Origin: Planctomycetota bacterium
GTDB lineage: Bacteria > Planctomycetota > Planctomycetia > Pirellulales > UBA7805
NCBI GenBank assembly: GCA_014237955.1
Contig: JABABY010000094.1
Coordinates: 1 to 7,445, forward strand
Direction: 5' to 3'
Length of the DNA stretch: 7,445 bases
Part shown: piece by piece, positions 1 through 5,764 of the stretch
Numbering within the stretch: position 1 is the stretch's first letter
Layout: each line of letters opens with the position of its first letter
Made by a program: the position numbers and the translations under genes
Notes under the pieces: generated by a model
What the model saw: only the letters and a program-made list of their open reading frames with translations
Databases searched by the model: none
What the model was told of the DNA's origin: nothing

Positions 1-1460
1 AACTTGCCTGCTGTTCGCCAACGTAAAGTTCCCACATCCGTTATTTGTTCATGGGCCGCATCAGCATATTTACGAAACTGCAGTTCAGGAACAGGCAACA
101 ACCCACAGACTGCCATTCCGATAGACCGCCCAACAATACCTTCTTCCGACAGTGACGTGTCAAATACACGGTCAGCGCCCAAGCGGTCCTGGAGTGCACG
201 AGTAACCCCATGAATTCCCCCATACTTTCCTACATCTTCGCCGAACACAATCATGCGTTCGTTCTCTCTCATCTCTTGTTCCAACGTACACCGGATCGCT
301 TCGCGAAGATCAATGACAGCACCACCGGAGTGCGGAAGATCAGGCCCGGACGGCAACTCTGCTTTTTCTGGGCGCAAACCGCCCTGGATTGGGTCCGATT
401 CAAAAAATATATGTTTCAAGACGTCCGCCGGGGGTGGCGGTTCTGCTTTTTCGGCTGCTAAGAGTGACTCCTTCACGTCACGATCTATCGTTTTCTCCAA
501 CTCATCGAATTGTGGCGGCGTAAGGATGTTGGCTGCGTGCAAAAACTCCTTCAACTTGACCAACGGATCGTGAGCAGCATCGTCATCCCGTTGCGATACA
601 CTTTTGTATTGCTGTTTATCACTGAAGGCATGGCCACTGAGCCTCGGTACTTTTACTTTTAGCAGACCGGGGCCTTTCCCGCTGCGGACATATTCCAAGG
701 AACTTGCGATCGCCTGCCACGTTTCCAGTGGCTCAGTGCCACTGGCCTCGATCAATTCCAGATTTCCGAATGAAGCAAGGTTGGTTGCAATATTACCGTG
801 CGGCGTCTGATAGTCCGATGGAACAGAAATACCAAAACCGTTGTCTTCGATAAAAAATAGCATGGGCAGCTTGAGTGTGGTCGCAATCGACAGTGCAGAC
901 CAAAATCCGTTTGCCGCAACACTCCCATCACCCCCGGCTGCGACGGCCACAGCCCCGACACTTGATTTTTCGTCGAGTACTCTTTGCCGATATTGGAGCG
1001 CCTGTGCCCAGCCGGCTGCAGGCGTATACTGGGTGCCCACATTCCCGGAAGTTGGTAAAACGGTTGCCCGATTTCTACGTGGCATACTGAACACAACACC
1101 GACATCGCGTCCTTCACTAGGGCTACCTGTTCGAGCAAGACTGGCCGCCAACACCTCTTGGACCGATAGACCGCTGGCAAGCAAAAAAGGCCGCGAGCGA
1201 TAATAGACACCCGCCGCATCCCAGGGATGATTTAGACTCAAACCCAAGAGAACTTGAGCGAGTTCGTGGCCAGCAGATGAAAGTTGTAACTTCGTCTTGC
1301 CTTGAGGCGCTAGTTGCTCCTCTTCAATTTGATCGATCTTGCGCGACAACAGAACAAGACGTGCAACTTCCAACCAATCAGGCTCACCAATACGCCCGCC
1401 TAGTTTGGCAGCCATTGCATCCGAGTTGGCTTCTTGAAACGCTGCATTATCGAGGTGCAC
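1..1460 (-). CDS. Fused 2-oxoacid dehydrogenase E1 alpha/beta component (TPP-dependent), 3' end outside window
   Basis: E1 performs the thiamine-diphosphate-dependent decarboxylation of a 2-oxoacid (pyruvate or branched-chain type) and passes the acyl group to the E2 lipoyl domain in the cytoplasm. 486 codons are visible, open to the left edge. Residues about 20-320 are an E1-alpha domain: YYRSRP at 86-91 and the TPP/Mg motif GDG at 177-179 with its paired Asn at 207 (EDNG). A Pro/Glu-rich linker follows (about 320-375). The E1-beta pyrimidine-binding domain then begins, with GEDVG around Glu408 and DTSLSE, whose Glu439 aligns with the Glu that activates the TPP aminopyrimidine. The rest of E1-beta is cut off. 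The start is uncertain. GTG at 1460 is chosen because GGAGG lies 11 nt upstream; ATG at 1415 and GTG at 1487 are in frame. Substrate cannot be told from sequence; branched-chain type is the likeliest. It is transcribed divergently from the HTTM gene. Confidence 0.92.
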   Translation of the reverse strand, partial: MHLDNAAFQEANSDAMAAKLGGRIGEPDWLEVARLVLLSRKIDQIEEEQLAPQGKTKLQLSSAGHELAQVLLGLSLNHPWDAAGVYYRSRPFLLASGLSVQEVLAASLARTGSPSEGRDVGVVFSMPRRNRATVLPTSGNVGTQYTPAAGWAQALQYRQRVLDEKSSVGAVAVAAGGDGSVAANGFWSALSIATTLKLPMLFFIEDNGFGISVPSDYQTPHGNIATNLASFGNLELIEASGTEPLETWQAIASSLEYVRSGKGPGLLKVKVPRLSGHAFSDKQQYKSVSQRDDDAAHDPLVKLKEFLHAANILTPPQFDELEKTIDRDVKESLLAAEKAEPPPPADVLKHIFFESDPIQGGLRPEKAELPSGPDLPHSGGAVIDLREAIRCTLEQEMRENERMIVFGEDVGKYGGIHGVTRALQDRLGADRVFDTSLSEEGIVGRSIGMAVCGLLPVPELQFRKYADAAHEQITDVGTLRWRTAGK

Positions 1461-1471
1461 CTGCTTAGCCG

Positions 1472-1476
1472 CCTCC
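1472..1476 (-). promoter_or_regulatory. Candidate Shine-Dalgarno of the E1 gene
   Basis: The minus strand reads GGAGG here, 11 nt before the GTG at 1460. The spacing is on the long side. No comparable site precedes the ATG at 1415 or the GTG at 1487, so this motif decides the preferred start. Confidence 0.45.
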
Positions 1477-1493
1477 GATTTGATCACATGGTG

Positions 1494-1664
1494 TCATGCT
1501 AGCGCCCCATCGATACAACACTGCAGTTTGTGGGATGCCAACGGATGAGACAGTGTATCGCACTGTCCAAAATGCACATCCACATTACAACCACATCTAG
1601 CGCTGCCATTTCGAATGTAGAACAGCCAGTACACGCACTGACCGTCGACCACCAAACTCGCCAT
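1494..1664 (-). CDS. Possible small cysteine-rich ORF, 56 aa, unknown function
   Basis: An ATG at 1664 opens 56 codons ending in TGA at 1496-1494, just before the E1 gene on the same strand. The product starts MASLVVDGQC and has six cysteines (10, 24, 26, 35, 49, 50), including a CGC and a CC pair, and ends IDGALA. No signal peptide, membrane helix or family is recognised. There is no good Shine-Dalgarno; only a weak GAG lies upstream. The ORF covers the inverted repeats, so the open frame may merely be a by-product of a structured or dispersed intergenic repeat. Translation is unproven. Confidence 0.2.
   Translation of the reverse strand: MASLVVDGQCVYWLFYIRNGSARCGCNVDVHFGQCDTLSHPLASHKLQCCIDGALA
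1511..1560. repeat. Imperfect inverted repeat (outer hairpin)
   Basis: The left arm, CGATACAACACTG (1511-1523), matches the reverse complement of CAGTGTATCG (1551-1560) over 10 bp with a 3-nt bulge. The loop is 27 nt. The right arm is shared with the shorter hairpin at 1549-1567, so the two folds exclude each other. There is no T-run on either side, so it is not a simple terminator. Confidence 0.5.
1549..1567. repeat. Perfect 7-bp inverted repeat with 5-nt loop
   Basis: GACAGTG (1549-1555), TATCG, CACTGTC (1561-1567) form a perfect dyad upstream of the E1 gene. It could be an operator for a dimeric regulator or an RNA hairpin in the E1 leader. No T-tract follows on either strand. Confidence 0.55.
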
Positions 1665-1833
1665 ACAAACTCAAGCCATCTTGCTTACATAGCCAAGAAA
1701 CAATGGTGATGCAGATAAGTTTAAGTTACGATAGACGTGGACAAAGTGCAACATGCGCTCAGCCTCAACGTTCGATGGGTTGCTGGATATCTGTATGAGA
1801 TATTTCGTCTGTTTTGTGTCGCAACGCTTCTAG

Positions 1834-1839
1834 TATATT
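1834..1839 (+). promoter_or_regulatory. Candidate -10 box for the HTTM gene (possibly leaderless)
   Basis: TATATT matches the sigma70 -10 consensus at five of six positions and ends 6 nt before the ATG at 1846. No good -35 lies 16-18 bp upstream (a TTTTGT at 1812-1817 is poor) and no Shine-Dalgarno precedes the ATG. If used, transcription would begin about at the start codon and give a leaderless mRNA. Confidence 0.3.
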
Positions 1840-1845
1840 AACAAA

Positions 1846-3462
1846 ATGTCTGACACTGCAATAGTTCGAAACGAACCGGTGCAGCGGCTTGGTGGCAAAG
1901 TGGCTGCAAAAGTTCAAGAGTTGCTGAGTATTGATACTCGGTCCCTTGCGCTGTTTCGCATGTTACTCGCCACCACTGTACTGATCGACCTCATCCATCG
2001 TGCCGGAGATTTGCAAGCACATTACACAGACTTTGGTGTGTTACCGACCTGGGCGGCACGACACGTTCTCTCGTACGGCCCCATGCATTGGTCATTGCAT
2101 CTGATCAGCGGCAACGGATGGTGGCAAGGTTTTTTATTCGTGGTGGCTGGTGTGGCCGCCATCGCCATGCTTGCCGGCTACAAAACACGATGGGCCACGA
2201 TCATCAGTTGGGTGCTACTTACATCATTGCACACACGCCATCCACTTATTCTCAACGGTGGCGACAATCTTTTACGGATGCTGCTTTTCTGGAGCATGTT
2301 TCTGCCAACCGGTTTGCGATTCTCGCTGGACCGGTATCTTTCGCGTGACACTGCGACATCTAAAATCGCCCCCAAAATGGTTTTTTCCGCTGCCAGCGTG
2401 GCGATCCTGCTGCAATTACTCGTCATGTACTATGTGGCCGTAGTTACCAAAACCGACGAGCATTGGGTGAACAATCGCTGGGCACTGTATTTTGCGTTAA
2501 ATCTCGACCACATCACGACTGGTTTTGCAAAGTGGCTGGCCGGTTTTCCTGAATTGACGCGATGGCTTACTGTCTCTTCTCTCTACCTGGAATGGTGGGG
2601 ACCCATACTGCTGTTTGTGCCCGTCTACACAGCCCGCATCAGAACAGTCATCATCTTCTTATTTGTCGGGCTTCATGTTGGCATGGATCTCTGTTTTCAG
2701 ATTGGCCTCTTCCCCTGGACCTGTATTGTCGGCTGGATGCCATTTTTGCCCGGTGCCGTCTGGGATTGGTGCAATAAACGCTATCGGGCGTTGAAAAACC
2801 TTTCCCCAAAACCGCAATCCCCCGATAGGTCAGAGATGGCACCTGCGATAGCCCGATCTTCTCTGCTCGTTAATATTGTGGTGAGTGTGTTGTTCGCGTG
2901 GGTTCTTATTGGCAATTTTCAAGTGACCTACAAAACCATTTTCCCGGCGCACTACCAACGCCTCGAAGCCTCGTATCCGGCGCAATTTAAACTTTTCAAT
3001 ACATGCTGGAAGACGGTCGGCGATGCGCTCTGGCTAGAGCAGCATTTTGATCTTTTTGCACCAAAGGTAACACCAGTTGACGGCTGGTTCGTTGCAGTTG
3101 CAACCCTTGACGACGGAAGCAAGGTCGACTTGATGGAGAATGGCGCACCGGTCCATTGGGAAAAGCCGGAGATGCTCTCAGCGAGGGCTTCCCGAAATGG
3201 CCACTGGGGAGCCTATCTGTTCTTTTTGAAATCGCCAGAACCAACAGCCACCAGATTTCGGCCTTTCTTTGTCGATTATTTAAAGCGTGACTGGCTGGAA
3301 CGTCCTGGCGAAGAGAGGGCAATCCAGACGGTCGAACTCTACATGATGCTGGAGAAGACGCCACCTTATCCACAACTGCCAAAGCCAGAGAAAATATTGC
3401 TTTATAGAGACCTGCCAGGGTACGAAGTTGGGGACTATTTTTCTCGTACCAACATTAAGTAA
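1846..3462 (+). CDS. HTTM (vitamin K-dependent gamma-carboxylase-like) membrane protein
   Basis: This 538-aa protein belongs to the HTTM family, the membrane fold shared with vitamin K-dependent gamma-glutamyl carboxylase. HTTM signatures are SLALFRMLLA (33-42), HTRHPLILNGGDNLLRMLLFW (about 129-149) and GLHVGMD...GLFPW (275-291). Hydrophobic segments lie near 33-50, 94-111, 117-128, 141-154, 180-200, 240-260, 264-290 and 338-357. The stretch VTKTDEHW (200-207) aligns by eye with VKKLDADW of the human carboxylase, placing Lys202 on the catalytic base Lys218. Residues about 360-538 form a soluble domain with LFAP (403-406) and VDGW, a layout I associate with planctomycete HTTM proteins. Activity is unknown; most bacterial HTTM proteins are uncharacterised. 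It sits 71 bp before the sulfotransferase gene on the same strand, so co-transcription is possible. The ATG at 1846 lacks a ribosome site. Confidence 0.9.
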   Translation: MSDTAIVRNEPVQRLGGKVAAKVQELLSIDTRSLALFRMLLATTVLIDLIHRAGDLQAHYTDFGVLPTWAARHVLSYGPMHWSLHLISGNGWWQGFLFVVAGVAAIAMLAGYKTRWATIISWVLLTSLHTRHPLILNGGDNLLRMLLFWSMFLPTGLRFSLDRYLSRDTATSKIAPKMVFSAASVAILLQLLVMYYVAVVTKTDEHWVNNRWALYFALNLDHITTGFAKWLAGFPELTRWLTVSSLYLEWWGPILLFVPVYTARIRTVIIFLFVGLHVGMDLCFQIGLFPWTCIVGWMPFLPGAVWDWCNKRYRALKNLSPKPQSPDRSEMAPAIARSSLLVNIVVSVLFAWVLIGNFQVTYKTIFPAHYQRLEASYPAQFKLFNTCWKTVGDALWLEQHFDLFAPKVTPVDGWFVAVATLDDGSKVDLMENGAPVHWEKPEMLSARASRNGHWGAYLFFLKSPEPTATRFRPFFVDYLKRDWLERPGEERAIQTVELYMMLEKTPPYPQLPKPEKILLYRDLPGYEVGDYFSRTNIK

Positions 3463-3521
3463 AGCGAGCCCGAGCATTAAAACTATGTTTCGACAATGCC
3501 AGCACAACGAAAGCCGGTAGT

Positions 3522-3525
3522 AAGG
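3522..3525 (+). promoter_or_regulatory. Shine-Dalgarno of the TPR-sulfotransferase gene
   Basis: AAGG lies 8 nt before the ATG at 3534. It supports this start over the in-frame alternatives further in, which would cut into the first TPR. Confidence 0.5.
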
Positions 3526-3533
3526 TTGGCGAG

Positions 3534-5540
3534 ATGACGTTGCCAAATGAAGCCCTACTGGAAGTTCGGCGCGATATCGACGCAGGCCGCCTCGATGTAG
3601 CAGAAGATAGATGTCGGCATCTTGTACGATCTGTTCCGCAGCATAGCGAAGCCTGGAACCTGCTGGGCTGGATCCAGTGCCAGCAAGGAAATCTCTCGGG
3701 GGCGATTGACGCGATCAGCGAAGCAATCACAATTCAGCCCGATGACCCCGAGTTGCACCGCAACCTAGGTTATGTTCATGTGGCAAATGTTGATCTCGAA
3801 AGTGCTATCGAATGCTACCAGCACGTCTTGACTCTCAATCCAGAAGACGTCGATGCGCACAACAGTTTGGGAGTCTCCCTGAAACAGAACGGCCAACTCA
3901 ACCTAGCCACCGAGCATCTTCGTGAAGCCTTGCGTTTGCGGCCTGACATTCCTACTCTTTATCAGAATCTTGCAGAAATACTCCGATTGCAGGGCAAGGT
4001 GGACGAAGCCACCAAACTCTACGAACAAGCGGTACAAATCGCTCCAAATAGTGCCGTGTTCAAAAATGGATTGGGGGTCCTATTGCAGCTTGATGGCAAA
4101 CTCAAGCAAGCAATCGCACGTTTCAAGGAAGCGCTTGTTCTTGAGCCTGATCATCCCCTTTACGCTCACAATCTGGCAGAAGCGCAAAAGGCATTCAGAA
4201 CGGACGAGGAAGCGATTGTCCACTACAGAGACATCCTGCAATCGATGCCCAATTCTGTCGACGCGCACCTGGACATGGGCGATGTCTATTTGGCGCAGAA
4301 CGATGTACAGCAAGCAGCAACGCACTTTGGCCGAGCCGTGACTTTGCAGCCCGGCAATGCTCTTGCCCACAACAAATTGGGGTCGGCGTTAACCGATCTA
4401 GGAGATTTTGACGCGGCGATAACACATTTAGAAGAAGCCGTGCGACTCCACCCGGAATTTGCAGAAGCTTACTTCAACCTGAGTGATCTTGTAATCCAGG
4501 GAAAATATTGTTTTTCGATGCAAATGCTCGCGAAGATTGAAAACCTTTTAAGCAGTGGCCAGATTCCGGCTGAGGCCGCCTCAATCATGCATTTCGCGAT
4601 CGGGAACAACCTGGACAAACAGGGACAATATGACAAGGCCTTTTGTGCCTTCCATGCAGGCAACCAAATCCAAAAGAAGCTTGGCGAGGAATTTGGCACC
4701 CTCTTTGATTTGGAATTACACCGACGCAAGACTGATGAATGTATAACTTTTTTTGACGCAAGCTATTTTGAAAACACCCCACTGGGCGGACTTAATTCAG
4801 AATTGCCCGTCTTCATCATTGGAATGCCTCGCTGCGGCAGCACTTTGGCAGAACAAATCATCGCCAGTCATCCGAAAGCCACAACGGCAGGTGAATTACC
4901 GGAAATAGGGCGACTTGTGCAGAGGCTTTCGGGCAACCACTGTGATGATGATGCATTTCCTCAGTGCTTGAGCAACGTCGATGCACAGACGATTCATGAT
5001 CTCGCAAGCCACTATCTCAGCAACCTTTCCAAATACGGAAAAGACTCAACCCGTATTGCCGATAAGGCGTTAAGCAATTTTTTCTATCTTGGATTTCTAT
5101 TTGCATTATTCCCCAAAGCACGCATCATCCATTGTCGGCGTGACCCCATGGATATTGGACTATCGTGCTACTTCCGTAGATTTGCCTCAGTCAATTGGAG
5201 TTGGAGCCTGGAGAGTATTGGGGCGTACTATCGAGAGTACAATAGGCTGATGGAACATTGGAACGAGGTTCTGCCATCGCAAATCTATACCCTCCACTAT
5301 GAAACACTGATTGCCGATCCAGAAAGAACGAGCCGGGAACTCATTCATTTCTGCGGTTTGCCGTGGAGTGATCAGTGTCTGGAATTTTATAAAAATCGTG
5401 GTGCCGTAAAAACGTCGAGCCGTATCCAAGTGCGACAACCTATTTACAAGACTTCCAGCGGACGTTGGAAAAACTATGCGGCCCACCTAGATCCTTATAA
5501 AAAAGCAATCGAATCGCCGGACAATCCTCCGATGGTCTAA
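3534..5540 (+). CDS. TPR-repeat sulfotransferase family protein
   Basis: This 668-aa protein joins an N-terminal TPR scaffold to a PAPS-dependent sulfotransferase domain. Nine TPR units run through residues about 3-310. The proline closing each unit falls at 35, 69, 103, 137, 171, 205, 239, 273 and 307, exactly 34 apart. A helical bridge (about 310-425) contains a partial extra TPR-like helix pair (GNNLDKQGQYDKAFCAFHAG). The catalytic domain has the 5'-phosphosulfate loop GMPRCGSTL (430-438) and the 3'-phosphate motif R536-D-P-M-D-I-G-L-S544, ending near residue 660. The family transfers sulfate from PAPS to hydroxyls of peptides, lipids or glycans; this acceptor is unknown. TPRs usually bind partner proteins, so a protein acceptor or complex is plausible. 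There is no signal peptide or membrane helix, so it acts in the cytoplasm. No PAPS-synthesis gene is nearby. Confidence 0.93.
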   Translation: MTLPNEALLEVRRDIDAGRLDVAEDRCRHLVRSVPQHSEAWNLLGWIQCQQGNLSGAIDAISEAITIQPDDPELHRNLGYVHVANVDLESAIECYQHVLTLNPEDVDAHNSLGVSLKQNGQLNLATEHLREALRLRPDIPTLYQNLAEILRLQGKVDEATKLYEQAVQIAPNSAVFKNGLGVLLQLDGKLKQAIARFKEALVLEPDHPLYAHNLAEAQKAFRTDEEAIVHYRDILQSMPNSVDAHLDMGDVYLAQNDVQQAATHFGRAVTLQPGNALAHNKLGSALTDLGDFDAAITHLEEAVRLHPEFAEAYFNLSDLVIQGKYCFSMQMLAKIENLLSSGQIPAEAASIMHFAIGNNLDKQGQYDKAFCAFHAGNQIQKKLGEEFGTLFDLELHRRKTDECITFFDASYFENTPLGGLNSELPVFIIGMPRCGSTLAEQIIASHPKATTAGELPEIGRLVQRLSGNHCDDDAFPQCLSNVDAQTIHDLASHYLSNLSKYGKDSTRIADKALSNFFYLGFLFALFPKARIIHCRRDPMDIGLSCYFRRFASVNWSWSLESIGAYYREYNRLMEHWNEVLPSQIYTLHYETLIADPERTSRELIHFCGLPWSDQCLEFYKNRGAVKTSSRIQVRQPIYKTSSGRWKNYAAHLDPYKKAIESPDNPPMV

Positions 5541-5584
5541 TTGTCATTTTAGAATTAAGACTGCCTCTATTGTGAGGAGATCGG

Positions 5585-5635
5585 ATGCGCGCCAAATCGT
5601 CTTGCATTTGTCATGGGAAAAGGACTCGTTCTTAA
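5585..5635 (+). CDS. Possible 16-codon micro-ORF with a strong ribosome site
   Basis: ATG at 5585 is preceded by AGGAG (5575-5579) with 5-nt spacing, the best-placed ribosome site in this spacer. The frame encodes MRAKSSCICHGKRTRS and stops at TAA (5633-5635). The peptide is basic with a CxC and contains no Tyr, Glu, Asp or Pro. It could be a leader peptide or a chance match; no family is recognised. Confidence 0.15.
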   Translation: MRAKSSCICHGKRTRS

Positions 5636-5663
5636 TACACCCGGACAGATTAAAACGCAGACA

Positions 5664-5693
5664 TTGATCTCCATGCTAGACACCACATATATT
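5664..5693 (+). promoter_or_regulatory. Candidate sigma70 promoter for the 2OG oxygenase gene
   Basis: TTGATC (5664-5669, four of six consensus) and TATATT (5688-5693, five of six) are separated by 18 bp. Transcription would start near 5700, leaving a leader of about 65 nt before the GTG at 5765. It would make the oxygenase gene a separate transcription unit from the sulfotransferase. Confidence 0.4.
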
Positions 5694-5708
5694 CATTCAT
5701 AGAATGAA
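5692..5708. repeat. Perfect 7-bp inverted repeat overlapping the -10 / start site
   Basis: TTCATTC (5692-5698), ATA, GAATGAA (5702-5708) form a perfect dyad whose left arm overlaps the -10 box of the candidate promoter. The position suits a repressor operator. A weak terminator for the sulfotransferase gene is the alternative: a T-rich stretch (CTCTTTTGTTTT) follows 4 nt later, but the stem has only two G-C pairs and the tract is broken. Confidence 0.4.
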
Positions 5709-5750
5709 CACCTCTTTTGTTTTGCGACCGGGTGGGTTTCAGATTATTCG

Positions 5751-5756
5751 AAGGAG
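5751..5756 (+). promoter_or_regulatory. Shine-Dalgarno fixing the GTG start of the oxygenase
   Basis: AAGGAG lies 8 nt before GTG at 5765, close to ideal strength and spacing. It makes the GTG a confident start; the next in-frame ATG (residue 33) would delete the conserved N-terminus. Confidence 0.75.
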
Positions 5757-5764
5757 TCTAATCG

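Larger units (their letters stand above)
1499..1603. repeat. Direct repeat pair CTAGCGC enclosing the hairpins
   Basis: CTAGCGC occurs at 1499-1505 and again at 1597-1603. Both copies sit in similar surroundings (CAT before and CCAT after, with small offsets). The 91 bp between them hold both inverted repeats. This layout resembles a small non-autonomous element with duplicated flanks, but a 7-bp match can also arise by chance. Confidence 0.3.
1461..1845. other. Divergent intergenic region between E1 and HTTM genes
   Basis: This 385-bp spacer must carry the control signals of both flanking genes. It contains the inverted repeats at 1511-1567, a 7-bp direct repeat (1499-1505 and 1597-1603), a possible small minus-strand ORF (1494-1664) and a -10-like box at 1834-1839. 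I see no tRNA, no convincing sigma70 promoter for the E1 gene, and nothing recognisable at about 1665-1830 apart from a 31-codon plus-strand ORF without a ribosome site. Confidence 0.7.

Noticed and set aside
4..810. Plus-strand open frames (69, 83, 106 and 68 codons)
   Set aside because: They lie opposite the E1 coding frame, which has continuous family-level motifs through this stretch. Their products show low-complexity Ser/Arg/Cys composition and no recognisable domain.
752..1219. 155-codon minus-strand ORF
   Set aside because: It is another frame of the E1 gene. The correct frame carries the GDG...N TPP motif across the same DNA.
1535..1600. 21-codon plus-strand ORF beginning MPTDETVY
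   Set aside because: It has no Shine-Dalgarno at a workable distance and simply overlaps the inverted repeats.
1703..1798. 31-codon plus-strand ORF beginning MVMQISLSYD upstream of HTTM
   Set aside because: Only a weak AAGAA precedes it and nothing else supports translation.
1461..1845. tRNA or other structured RNA gene in the divergent spacer
   Set aside because: I see no cloverleaf arms or CCA-end pattern; the only structure is the pair of hairpins listed.
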